A stretch of 64,000 bases of DNA from Phyllobacterium sp. 628. Its GTDB lineage: Bacteria > Pseudomonadota > Alphaproteobacteria > Rhizobiales > Rhizobiaceae. Under the pieces are notes generated by a model. That model was not told the origin of the DNA, did no database searches, and worked only from the letters and a program-made list of their open reading frames with translations. Position 1 is the first letter of the stretch. Every line of letters begins with the position of its first letter. Positions 18,772 to 27,014 of the stretch are shown one piece after another. The DNA lies in NCBI RefSeq assembly GCF_014189505.1, contig NZ_CP050301.1:1743501-1807500 (forward strand), in the 5' to 3' direction. Both the position numbers and the translations under genes were made by a program.

Positions 18772-20106
18772 TCAGCGCGCTTCCGCCGCCCGCAGCACCA
18801 TCCCGTCACGCATGGCTTTGGCATCCGTACTGAAGGTGCGCGCGGCGAATAGCATGGCGACGGCCGTGATCAGCAGCGAGACGGGGATGAGGAACATGGC
18901 GCTGTGCAAGCCAGCAGCCTTGAACTCTTCCGTCATTTCGCTGGCACCTGTTGCCAGCATGGCGCTGGTGGAAAAATGGTCTGACAGCAATCCCACCACG
19001 ATGGGACCGAACGCCCCGCCAAGCAGGTAGAGGGCGGCAAAGAACAACGCGACCGCCGTTGCCCGCAGGCGCGGTTCGACAACGTCCTGAATGGCCGGGT
19101 AGACACACGTGTAATAGTTGTACTGCAAGAGCCAGCCAAAGCTGAACACCGCCGTAAACAGCGCGATTTCAGTGCCGCCAAGTGTCAGCGCGTGGCCGGT
19201 AGCAAGGGCGGCAACGGCCAGACCGAATGCACCGAACAGCAGGCGCCCGCGCTCCGAACGCTGGTGCATCTTGTCGGCAACCCAGCCGCCCAGCGTCAGC
19301 CCGATGAGGCCAGTAACGCCGACAATCACGCCGGTGGTGATGGCAGCCTGTTCCAGTGGCAGGCCAAAATAGCGCTGCAGCACTGGTACCATGAACGTGT
19401 TGGTGGAATAAGCGGCAAAATTGGCAGCAATGCCCGCAACGATCAGCCACCACATGGTGGGGATGCTGAGGACCTTGCGCACGGGCTGACTGACTGGCGT
19501 CTGCTCGACCCGGCTTTCTTCCGCCGCACCGCGTGCCGGTTCCTTGATGAAGAAGATGAAGGTGGCAAGGACGAGCCCCGGCACCATGGCGATGAAGAAG
19601 GGTGCCCGCCAGCTGTCAAAAGCCCGGACCATGGCGCCTGTCGTAAAGAAGGCTAGGATCAAACCGAGCGGCAGACCGAGCATGAACAGTCCCAGCGCGC
19701 GGGAGCGCCGGTTGGAGGGGAACATATCACCGATCAGGGCGCTGGCGGCGGGGGCGTAAGCTGCTTCACCGATGCCGACGCCGACACGCACGGCGAGGTA
19801 GGAGGCAAAATTCCATGCCATGCCGTTGAGTCCGGTAAAGATGCTCCAGACCACAAGGCCCCAACCCATGATTTTCCGGCGCGATCCCGTATCGGCAAGC
19901 CGTCCGAGCGGCAGCCCGGCCAGCGCATAGACAACGGTGAAGGCGGCTGCGACAAGACCAAGCTGAAAATCAGTCAGACCCCATTCGTGCCGGATCGGTT
20001 CACTCAAAATGGCGGGAATGGCGCGGTCGAAAAAGTTGAAAAGATTGGCAAGAAAGAGCAGGCAAAGCACTCTCCATGCATTGGCGGCCTGTTTTCCGTC
20101 GCTCAT
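18772..20106 (-). CDS. Major facilitator superfamily transporter (spinster-like)
   Basis: 444 aa from the ATG at 20106, preceded by a G-run (ATGGGGGGGATAGC); the longer frame to 20250 is not conserved-looking. Twelve membrane segments are predicted by eye. LANLFNFFDRAIPAILSEPI in segment 1 and GLPLGRLADTGSRRK in the 2-3 loop are the typical MFS signature, and GVGIGEAAYAPAASALIGDMFP in segments 4-5 is characteristic of the spinster/Spns-like subgroup. The substrate is unknown; related members move sphingolipids, lipids or organic anions. Standalone gene with no catabolic neighbour. Confidence 0.88.
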   Translation of the reverse strand: MSDGKQAANAWRVLCLLFLANLFNFFDRAIPAILSEPIRHEWGLTDFQLGLVAAAFTVVYALAGLPLGRLADTGSRRKIMGWGLVVWSIFTGLNGMAWNFASYLAVRVGVGIGEAAYAPAASALIGDMFPSNRRSRALGLFMLGLPLGLILAFFTTGAMVRAFDSWRAPFFIAMVPGLVLATFIFFIKEPARGAAEESRVEQTPVSQPVRKVLSIPTMWWLIVAGIAANFAAYSTNTFMVPVLQRYFGLPLEQAAITTGVIVGVTGLIGLTLGGWVADKMHQRSERGRLLFGAFGLAVAALATGHALTLGGTEIALFTAVFSFGWLLQYNYYTCVYPAIQDVVEPRLRATAVALFFAALYLLGGAFGPIVVGLLSDHFSTSAMLATGASEMTEEFKAAGLHSAMFLIPVSLLITAVAMLFAARTFSTDAKAMRDGMVLRAAEAR

Positions 20107-20385
20107 GCTATCCCCCCCATTTATCGCTGCCTCAACTCCTGAACGGCCCTTTTTGGATTGCCGCCCGCTGCCTCCCCGCAGCGGCTGCCCAGCGCATAGA
20201 GGTGGATCATTGCAGCAAGACGCCGAGGTATCAAGGTGCAGTTCGGCCACCGGCAGGTGAATAGCGGTCAGCGGTGAATGCCATGGCCCGGCACCGCAAT
20301 TCAGTCCCTCTGCGACAAGGCTCCGCTTGCTTTCTGATTACAGACACGGTTCACTGCCTCAACCCAAATTCATTCGAGGTAAAAC

Positions 20386-20682
20386 ATGGCAACGATTGGC
20401 GAAAGACGCGGCCATGCGGAGATCATCATTGATGGCGATCCGCATGGCGATGTTGGATATCGTATCGAGGTGGACAAGATTGGCAGCACCTTGAGCGCCA
20501 GCGGCCATATCGAAACCACCCATGATGTCCTCTATGATGCCTTCACCAGTTCTGATGTTGCGCTCGAACTGAAAGACGGTTCGACTGTGCAGATCGTCAT
20601 CAAACAGTTTCATCCCAGCGGCCGTGGTGCGTTCGTGGTGAACGGTGCAATTCCGGGATTCCGGACAAAACCGCTGCATTGA
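20386..20682 (+). CDS. Conserved hypothetical small cytoplasmic protein
   Basis: 98 aa with GAGG 8 bases before the ATG. It has no signal or membrane segment. The composition suggests a small beta-rich fold: GHAEIIIDGDP, VGYRIEVDKIG, DVALELKDGSTVQIVIKQF, GRGAFVVNGAIPGF. I do not recognise the family. The upstream 280 bp and downstream 115 bp carry no partner gene on the same strand, so it is probably monocistronic. Codon use looks native. Confidence 0.6.
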   Translation: MATIGERRGHAEIIIDGDPHGDVGYRIEVDKIGSTLSASGHIETTHDVLYDAFTSSDVALELKDGSTVQIVIKQFHPSGRGAFVVNGAIPGFRTKPLH

Positions 20683-20797
20683 GTAGTAGTGCAAAAGCCT
20701 GAAGAATTAGGGCATCCTGATTTTCACTAGTGCACCAGACGGCGCGTCAATCACCGCCAGTTCCCATATAATAATATGGGGGCTAATGGAGGTTGAC

Positions 20798-21100
20798 GTG
20801 AGAAAAACGGCCGCTCTTCTCGCATTGTTGCTGGTGCTTGCGCCTTCCGGTGCGGGTGCATATGTCTTTGCTACATGGAATTCCAACGAGTCTGGATTCT
20901 GGGTCGATGCTACCAATTATGAAGACAGGAACTATTCGTGCAGCGTGCTATAAACGGTAACTGTCGGGGGGCGGCAGTCGAGAGAGCTGTGGGAGAGTTT
21001 TACTGTGCCTCCCAAATCCAAGGCCGTTTACGTTGTCCATTATATGAATCCAGCCATTGCCTGGACATTCCAGCCGATCGGCCAGCCTTCCTGTTCATGA
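20798..21100 (+). pseudogene. Small secreted protein interrupted by in-frame TAA
   Basis: A GTG at 20798 with GGAGG upstream opens a frame with signal peptide VRKTAALLALLLVLAPSGAG and a mature start AYVFATWNSNESGFWVDATN. It stops after 51 codons at TAA (20951-20953). The same frame continues with protein-like sequence (ELWESFTVPPKSKAVYVV, then HYMNPAIAWTFQPIGQPSCS) to TGA at 21098-21100. Together they would make a secreted protein of about 100 aa, with a Cys before the stop and one near the end. A CAA-to-TAA change would explain the break. Alternatively, only the 51-aa product is made. No family recognised. Confidence 0.5.
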
Positions 21101-21205
21101 ATTGCCTGTTTTGAAACCGAATGCGACCCAAACTACGGATATGCAACTTGCCTATGTGAGGGCCAAGTCGTTCAAGCCAACCGGTGAGCCACTATCTGCC
21201 CAATA

Positions 21206-22702
21206 TTAACGTGGTGCATGGCTGACGGCGATAAGAACGCTCTTAGCGTCCGCATAGCCAGGATCGAGGGCGAGCGCCCGGTTAAGGTCCTTGATCGTTT
21301 GAGCGATATTACCTTTCTGACCGTAGATCATCGCCCGTGTGTAGTAGAGAGCCGGAGTTTTGGGCGCACGCTTGATCAGTCTTTCTAACTCGGCAAGTTC
21401 AATTGGGGCTGCGTCGTCGGAATTGCCGGTGGTGCTGCGTTTTCCGAGATACGGAGCATAGTTGGGATTATATCGTATCGAACTTCCCAGATCATTGAAG
21501 GCCTTCTCGAAATCTGCTTTCCGAAGGTAAATTATCCCGCGATTTTGATAGGCCTCTGCAAAGGCAGGTTTAAGTTTGATCGCCATGTCCAGATCAGCAA
21601 TTGCCTGATCAAATTGTTCCGTCTGTGACTTCAGGGTTCCACGGCTGTTATAGGCCTGCGCATATTGGGGATCGATACGAACAGCTTCGGAGAAATCTGT
21701 CATTGCAGCCTTGAAATCTTTTCTACTGAGATAGGCGTAGCCGCGATTGTTAAGCGCCCCGATATTATTGGCATCCAGCTTCAGCGCCTCATTAAAATCC
21801 TTTATCGCTAAATCGGGCTTGTCGAGTTTTAAATAGGTTGCTCCGCGTCCATTGTACCCTTGCGTGCTTTTGGGATTGAGACCAATCCCCTTGTTGAAAT
21901 CTGTGATCGCCCGGTTCAGTTGTCTCTTCTGCAGGTAAGCTGTCCCACGGCTTATATAGCTTTTGGCATCTTGCGGATTGAGACGGATTGTTCGATTGAA
22001 GTCGGCAATTGCGAGGTCGAACTCTCCCTTCTGAGCATACGTTCTGCCGCGCCCATGATATGAATCCGCATAATCGGGTTCAAGGCCGATGGCTTCGTCA
22101 TAATCTGCAATTGCACCCTTCAAGTCGCCCAACAGGAAGCGTGCGGTAGCGCGGTTGCCGTAACTCGAAGAATCTTTGGGAGCAAGTTTGCTTGCTGCGT
22201 CAAAATCAGCAATTGCCCGGTCAAGTTTACCTGTGCGGGAGAGTGCTATCCCGCGGCCATTATAAGCCTCCAGAAAGCGCGGATTGTTTTTGATTGCGCT
22301 ATCGAAATCTGTGATTGCCTGGTCGAACATGCCCTTCTGGAGATAGGTCATTCCCCGATTGTTTTGCGCGTCCGGATAATTAGGCTTCAGCCGGATCGCT
22401 TCACTAAAATCCGCAAGCGCATGATCAAGGTCATTCATCTGAAAATGGACAATGCCACGGCTCTTATATGCATTTGGATTTGTCGGATCGAGGCGAATGG
22501 TCTGGTTTAACTGGTTGAGCAATTGATTTAAACTAGGCTGTGGCCCCACGGGCGTTACTACAATCTGTGTCCAGAAATCACTCTCCTTGCCAGGTGAAAT
22601 TTCCACCGTTGTCGTCACACTCGGCGGCCCGAGGGGCTCAGCCTGAACAACAGTGGCGAAAAACAGCGCAAATCCGACAATGGGGAAATATGACATCGTC
22701 AT
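21206..22702 (-). CDS. Secreted tetratricopeptide-repeat protein
   Basis: 498 aa from the ATG at 22702, with GGGAG about 9 bases upstream. The signal peptide is MTMSYFPIVGFALFFATVVQA. From about residue 60 to the C-terminus there are 11-12 consecutive 34-residue TPR units of the pattern AYxxRGxxYxxxGxxDxAIxDFxxAIxLxP. The repeats are regular and close to one another in sequence, forming a superhelical scaffold for protein binding in the periplasm. One shorter, degenerate unit (YAPYLGKRSTTGN) lies before the last one. Partner unknown. The gene stands alone between the broken small secreted gene and DUF892. Confidence 0.88.
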   Translation of the reverse strand: MTMSYFPIVGFALFFATVVQAEPLGPPSVTTTVEISPGKESDFWTQIVVTPVGPQPSLNQLLNQLNQTIRLDPTNPNAYKSRGIVHFQMNDLDHALADFSEAIRLKPNYPDAQNNRGMTYLQKGMFDQAITDFDSAIKNNPRFLEAYNGRGIALSRTGKLDRAIADFDAASKLAPKDSSSYGNRATARFLLGDLKGAIADYDEAIGLEPDYADSYHGRGRTYAQKGEFDLAIADFNRTIRLNPQDAKSYISRGTAYLQKRQLNRAITDFNKGIGLNPKSTQGYNGRGATYLKLDKPDLAIKDFNEALKLDANNIGALNNRGYAYLSRKDFKAAMTDFSEAVRIDPQYAQAYNSRGTLKSQTEQFDQAIADLDMAIKLKPAFAEAYQNRGIIYLRKADFEKAFNDLGSSIRYNPNYAPYLGKRSTTGNSDDAAPIELAELERLIKRAPKTPALYYTRAMIYGQKGNIAQTIKDLNRALALDPGYADAKSVLIAVSHAPR

Positions 22703-22942
22703 ATCCAGGGGCTCCCTTGCACGCCGTACCGGTATGATGGACGGACCTTCAGCAGCGCATTTCAACAATGCAGCAATGGAAAAACCTAGTCTGGATTAAA
22801 ACGCCCGCATACGACATAGCATAGATGAGCTAGCTAGGCGTTGATTATGAATGCATTGAATGTCTTGTAGCCGCGATATCGTGGGGCAGTGGGGCGATGG
22901 ACAGCATTGAGCCGCCAATCGCCAGCACGACACCCGTCGGGG

Positions 22943-23413
22943 TTATTTATTGATCGATGTCACAGCCAAATTGGTCAGCTTGTTGTTGGCTGCCTTTTCC
23001 TGATCGAGAATTTCACTGAGCAGGACGTGAGCTTGCTCGTTTCCGAGAACCTTGGCCCATTCGCGCAGGGATCCATACCGGGCGATTTCGTAGTGCTCGA
23101 CGGCCTGACAGGCAGCCAGAGCGCCGGCTTCCAGCGCAACGCCGGACGCATCTGCCACAATGCCATCGGTCTCTTTGAGGAGCCCTTCCGTGGCGTCGCA
23201 TTTTTCACCGGCAGGCTTGACGTTGATTGTCTTGAAAACCTTGTCGAGGATTTTGATCTGGCCCTTGGTTTCTTCAAGGTGATGATCCAAAGCCTTCTTG
23301 AATTCCGCATTTTTGACTGCGCCGGATACTTTCGGCAACGCCTTTACGATTGCGTTTTCAGCGTAATAGACATCTTTGAGCGTATGTTCGAAAAGCTCTG
23401 CTAGTGTTTTCAT
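22943..23413 (-). CDS. YciE/YciF ferritin-like (DUF892) protein
   Basis: 156 aa, start ATG at 23413 with AGGGAG upstream. The sequence MKTLAELFEHTLKDVYYAENAIVKALPKV and the later ETKGQIKILDKVF, AVEHYEIARYGSL and AKVLGNEQAHVLLSEILDQEKAA fit the DUF892 four-helix, ferritin-like fold with Glu and His metal ligands. In enterobacteria YciE/YciF are general-stress proteins. It is cytoplasmic. It lies beside a Crp/Fnr regulator, but the two are separated by 109 bp and need not be co-regulated. Confidence 0.92.
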   Translation of the reverse strand: MKTLAELFEHTLKDVYYAENAIVKALPKVSGAVKNAEFKKALDHHLEETKGQIKILDKVFKTINVKPAGEKCDATEGLLKETDGIVADASGVALEAGALAACQAVEHYEIARYGSLREWAKVLGNEQAHVLLSEILDQEKAANNKLTNLAVTSINK

Positions 23414-23522
23414 GGTAGTGCTCCCTGTTGTTTTCAGTGGTTCAACAACACGCAGCTTTTCCTATCGTTCCCAAAATATATGAAACTGCGAGCGCCAAGG
23501 CAGCACAGAATTCAAAAATGCT

Positions 23523-24242
23523 TTAGCGTGGTTCGACTGATAAATTGAGATACATCAGGTCAAATTCGGCAAATTCCATCAGGCGGTCCCAGTCGAGGAT
23601 TGTGATCGTGTGGTTGGTCCATGTAAGAAGGTTTTCCTTGCGCAAGGACTGGATCGTCTTGTTCACATGCACCAGTGAAATGCCGATAACATCGGCGAGT
23701 TCGGCTTGCGTCAGAGGAAAATCAAAACTCTGCCCCTTGGTGCGCCGGACCACGTGAAGACGCACGTAAAGCTCGCATATCAGATGCGCGATATGTGCCT
23801 TTTTGCTCTTTCGGCCCATCGCCACGATCCACTCGCGGTGAATGGCCCCGTCGATGAGCGTATCGAGCCAGAACAGCCGCGTGAGATGGGGCGAGGTCTC
23901 GGTGATGTGTTTGAGGTCGCTGTATTTGACCAGCGCAACATGACAGGGTGTCAAGGCAACGATGCCGTGATCCATGAGCTTCAGCGGAAATGCATGCAGA
24001 TCGACAAAGTCGCCCGATATGTGAAGCGAGGTGATTTGTCTGCGGCCATCATCCACCAGTTTGTAACGGGCGGCAAACCCGTCAAGCAGCAGTGTGCTGT
24101 GTCCCGGACGGCTGCCTTCGGAAACCAGATCCTCGCCCGCTGCGAAACGCTTCTCCTGCTTCACCATTGATCTGAGCAGTGCTTTTTCGGCCTCCGAAAC
24201 AACGTCGTGGCTCTCCAGATTTAACAGCAATGACTCGATCAA
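23523..24242 (-). CDS. Crp/Fnr-family transcriptional regulator
   Basis: 239 aa if it starts at the TTG at 24242, which has CGGGAG 8 bases upstream; an ATG at 24341 would add 33 unconvincing residues overlapping the divergent gene. A cyclic-nucleotide-type beta-barrel (RFAAGEDLVSEGSRPGHSTLLLDGFAARYK, HISGDFVDLHAF) is followed by a long helix and a Crp-type winged helix: LTQAELADVIGISLVHVNKTIQSLRKENLL. The Cys cluster of true Fnr is absent. It resembles the large rhizobial Crp-like group that often governs stress genes. The last codons coincide with a 12-bp match to the family-A repeat arm. Confidence 0.85.
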   Translation of the reverse strand: MIESLLLNLESHDVVSEAEKALLRSMVKQEKRFAAGEDLVSEGSRPGHSTLLLDGFAARYKLVDDGRRQITSLHISGDFVDLHAFPLKLMDHGIVALTPCHVALVKYSDLKHITETSPHLTRLFWLDTLIDGAIHREWIVAMGRKSKKAHIAHLICELYVRLHVVRRTKGQSFDFPLTQAELADVIGISLVHVNKTIQSLRKENLLTWTNHTITILDWDRLMEFAEFDLMYLNLSVEPR

Positions 24243-24340
24243 AACAAATCTCCCGGGGTGTTTCGTCAACGGATGAAAATCCGGTCTCCAAGGAACTAAA
24301 TCCGCGATCAGGCTTTCTGTTCCAGAAGGCGAGGAAACCA

Positions 24341-24610
24341 ATGGGTCGATATTATTTTGATTTGAACAATGGCGACGGGCGGTTTGTCGATGAGGACGGG
24401 CTGGAGTTCGATACTCGCGAGCAAGCCGTCGATGCCGCTTCGCGTATTCTCCTCGATATTGCCCGCGACGAGATACCGGAGATGGGCCGCGGCATTGCTT
24501 CGATCAGCATGCGCGATGCCCAGAGCAAGCCCATAGGCATTATCTCCCTGACATTTCTGACCGAGTGGTTCGACGAGAGTGCAGACCAGCAAAACCACGC
24601 TGATAGGTAA
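24341..24610 (+). CDS. DUF6894 family small protein
   Basis: 89 aa, ATG at 24341 after GGCGAGGAAACC. MGRYYFDLNNGDGRFVDEDGLEFDTREQAVDAASRIL followed by ARDEIP and a short beta strand ending in SLTFLTEWF is the DUF6894 pattern, which is abundant and multicopy in Rhizobiales. The product is small, acidic and cytoplasmic. It is divergent from the Crp/Fnr gene with 98 bp between the chosen starts, so a shared regulatory region is possible. Function unknown. Confidence 0.8.
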   Translation: MGRYYFDLNNGDGRFVDEDGLEFDTREQAVDAASRILLDIARDEIPEMGRGIASISMRDAQSKPIGIISLTFLTEWFDESADQQNHADR

Positions 24611-24682
24611 GACCTCGCTTACACAGGTTTGACTGTGCAGCGCAAATAACGATCACGCTGCACAGAATTTCGAGCGCTTTGT

Positions 24683-25660
24683 TTAGTCCAGCGTCACACC
24701 CGTGCTTTTCACGATCGGCTCCCATTTCGCGATTTCGGCCTTCACATGTGTAGCGAGCTCGTCCGGGGTTGAGGCAACAATCGTAGCGCTGAAGTCTTTC
24801 ATCTTCGCAACGACGGATGGATTGGCCAGCGCCGCATTGGCTGCCTTGTTGAGGCTTGACACAACTTCCGGCGGTGTTCCGGCTGGAGCGAACAGTGCAT
24901 TCCACGTATAGGTTTCATAACCCGGCACTGTCTCGGCAACCGTCGGCACATCCGGGAAGGACGGCGCGCGATCCTTTGTCGTCACGCCCAACGCTTTCAG
25001 CGTTCCGGCCTTGATATGCGCGGATGAGGACGGCAGATTGTCGAACATGATCGAGACCTGATTGCCGATCAGATCATTCAAAGCCGGACCCGCACCCTTA
25101 TACGGGATGTGTTCCAGTTTGACGCCTGCCATGCTTTTGAACAGCTCGCCGGACAGATGCAGCGGCGTGCCGTTGCCGGACGAGGCATAGGAATATTTCT
25201 CAGGATTGTCCTTGAGCAGTTGCACAAGTTCCTTGACATTGTTGACGGGCAATTGCGGGTTGATCACCAGCACATTCGGGACGAGAACCAGAAGCGAAAC
25301 CGGCGCAAAATCCTTGACCGGATCATAGGGCTTGGTTTTCAGCATCAGCGGATTGAGCGCGTGGGTGGCAACCGTTCCCATGAGGATCGTGTAGCCATCC
25401 GGATCGGCCCGGGCGACCTGCGCAGCACCCAGATTGCCGCCCGCTCCGCCAACATTCTCGACGATAACCTGATGGCCAAGACTGGCTGCCATGTTTGCTG
25501 CCACCAGACGGGCAACGAGATCGGTCGAACCGCCAGCGGCGAAAGGCACCACCAGCGTGATGGTCCGCTCCGGAAATGTTTCCGCTGCTTTTGCCGGTAA
25601 TATTGATGCGATCATCGAGCCGATCGCCAAGCCAAGAATAGTCCGTCGCTTCACTGACAC
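24683..25660 (-). CDS. Bug-family tripartite tricarboxylate transporter solute-binding protein (TctC)
   Basis: 325 aa from GTG at 25660, with GGGAGG 8 bases upstream. The signal peptide is KRRTILGLAIGSMIASILPAKA. The mature start FPERTITLVVPFAAGGSTDLVAR, then GGAGGNLGAAQVARADPDGYTILMG, YASSGNGTPLHLSGELFKSMAG and LEHIPYKGAGPALNDLIGNQVSIMFDNLPSS are standard Bug/TctC landmarks. It binds a carboxylate in the periplasm. The membrane partners TctA and TctB are not adjacent, so it is an orphan binding protein, as is common for this expanded family. The neighbouring citrate-synthase genes make a di- or tricarboxylate ligand tempting but unproven. Confidence 0.92.
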   Translation of the reverse strand: MSVKRRTILGLAIGSMIASILPAKAAETFPERTITLVVPFAAGGSTDLVARLVAANMAASLGHQVIVENVGGAGGNLGAAQVARADPDGYTILMGTVATHALNPLMLKTKPYDPVKDFAPVSLLVLVPNVLVINPQLPVNNVKELVQLLKDNPEKYSYASSGNGTPLHLSGELFKSMAGVKLEHIPYKGAGPALNDLIGNQVSIMFDNLPSSSAHIKAGTLKALGVTTKDRAPSFPDVPTVAETVPGYETYTWNALFAPAGTPPEVVSSLNKAANAALANPSVVAKMKDFSATIVASTPDELATHVKAEIAKWEPIVKSTGVTLD

Positions 25661-25834
25661 AAATAGTTCCTCCCCTGATCTATTTCACTCACGTTTAATA
25701 GTCTTCCCAAGAAGACGATTAACACAAGAGGTGACCGGGAGGTATTTCAAAATTACAGTTCGAAAACCACAATCCGCCAATTGGTGCCTAACGGCGTCTG
25801 CCATCACTGCAGACGCCGTTGGTTGTTTGAACGC

Positions 25835-26926
25835 TTACGCTGCCTTGATCGGACGCGGTCCGGTATAGCGTGATTGCGGGCGGATCAGGCGGCCATGCTG
25901 GGTCTGTTCGCGCGCGTGGGCGATCCAGCCGCCCACACGTCCCATGGCAAACACGCTGGTGAAGCTTTCGCGGGGAAAGCCGAGCGTTTCCAGAAGCAGG
26001 GCGGTATAGAACTCGACATTGGTCTTGAGTGGCCGGTCCGGTTTGCGCCGGGCGAGGATGCGCAAGGCCGCCGCTTCAACGCTCTCCGCCAGTTTGAAAC
26101 GGCCCGCGCCATGATCGCCGCTTCCTGCCAGCCGTCGCAACGCCTGCATCAGCGCGTCGGCACGCGGATCACGCACCCGGTAGATGCGGTGACCAAAACC
26201 CATCAGCCGCTCGCCATTATCCAGCGCCTTTTCCAGCCAGCTTTCGGCATTTTCCGGTGTGCCAATGGCATCGAGCATATCGAGCACCGGTCCCGGTGCG
26301 CCGCCATGCAGCGGGCCCTTCAATGCCCCGAATGCCGCCAGCACGGAGGAGACCAGCCCGGCATGGGTGGAGGCCACGACGCGTGCGGCAAAAGTAGAGG
26401 CATTCATGCCATGGTCGCTGACGGTGACGAGATAGGTATCAAGCGCCGCCGCTTCTCCGGCGGAAATGCTGCGGTCATGCAGCATGTGCAGAATATCGGC
26501 GGCATGTCCGAGCGCCGGGTCAGGCGCGACGGCGGCTTTGCCCTGCTTCAGCCGAATGACCGCCGGAGTGAACACAGCGGGAGCCGCAATCAGGCGCAGG
26601 GCAGTGGCAAGGTCATCGCCATCCTCAAACTGCGCGGTCAGCGCCCGCACTGCGTCGGTAACCGGCAGGCGCAACAGCGGCGCACCAGCATCGGGCAGGG
26701 CGCGAAACACATCCTGGCGGGCAAGGCTGATTTCGCGGCGCAGTGTGCCCGCGTCGAGCTTGTCTTCAAAGGCATCTGCGAGCAGCAGCGCCAGCAATTC
26801 CTCATAGGTCACAATGCCCGCCAGTTCATCCAGCGAATGGCCGCGAATGATCAATATGCCTCCAAGCCCGTCAACATCCGACAGCATGGTTTCCGTGGCG
26901 ACAACATCATCAAGACCGTTTTTCAT
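25835..26926 (-). CDS. Citrate synthase-family protein (paralogue 1)
   Basis: 363 aa from the ATG at 26926, which has GGAG 6 bases before it; the ATG at 26938 has none. Type I/II citrate synthase fold. HGMNASTFAARVVAST and GFGHRIYRVRDPRADAL hold the two catalytic His, and PLHGGAPGPVLDML the oxaloacetate site. The usual catalytic Asp motif NVDFYSG reads NVEFYTALLL, so Glu replaces Asp. At 363 aa it is shorter than GltA (about 430 aa). It condenses acetyl-CoA or another acyl-CoA with oxaloacetate. It is divergent from a second paralogue that has an HTH domain, and the two form a conserved-looking pair. Confidence 0.88.
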   Translation of the reverse strand: MKNGLDDVVATETMLSDVDGLGGILIIRGHSLDELAGIVTYEELLALLLADAFEDKLDAGTLRREISLARQDVFRALPDAGAPLLRLPVTDAVRALTAQFEDGDDLATALRLIAAPAVFTPAVIRLKQGKAAVAPDPALGHAADILHMLHDRSISAGEAAALDTYLVTVSDHGMNASTFAARVVASTHAGLVSSVLAAFGALKGPLHGGAPGPVLDMLDAIGTPENAESWLEKALDNGERLMGFGHRIYRVRDPRADALMQALRRLAGSGDHGAGRFKLAESVEAAALRILARRKPDRPLKTNVEFYTALLLETLGFPRESFTSVFAMGRVGGWIAHAREQTQHGRLIRPQSRYTGPRPIKAA

Positions 26927-26972
26927 GGCTTTCTCCATTTTCTATTTTGATTGGAAAATGGTGTGCGCTATG

Positions 26973-26984
26973 ATTGACGTCAAT
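26973..26984. promoter_or_regulatory. Perfect palindrome between divergent citrate-synthase genes
   Basis: ATTGACGTCAAT is a perfect 12-bp palindrome (14 bp with flanking G and C). TTGA and TCAA recur around an 9-bp centre just downstream (26987-27003). Placed 31-42 bases before the start of the HTH-citrate synthase, it is a candidate operator for autoregulation by that protein's own HTH domain. Confidence 0.45.
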
Positions 26985-27014
26985 CTTGATGTAAATGATC
27001 AATGTAAGGAATGC

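Noticed and set aside
24560..24575. Match of GTGGTTCGAC to the family-A arm inside the DUF6894 gene
   Set aside because: Only about 10 bases and it encodes a normal TEWFDE segment; likely chance.
25874..26950. A 358-codon plus-strand frame opposite citrate synthase paralogue 1
   Set aside because: It is a shadow of a strong coding gene with catalytic motifs on the minus strand; its translation is His/Gln/Arg rich with no domain.
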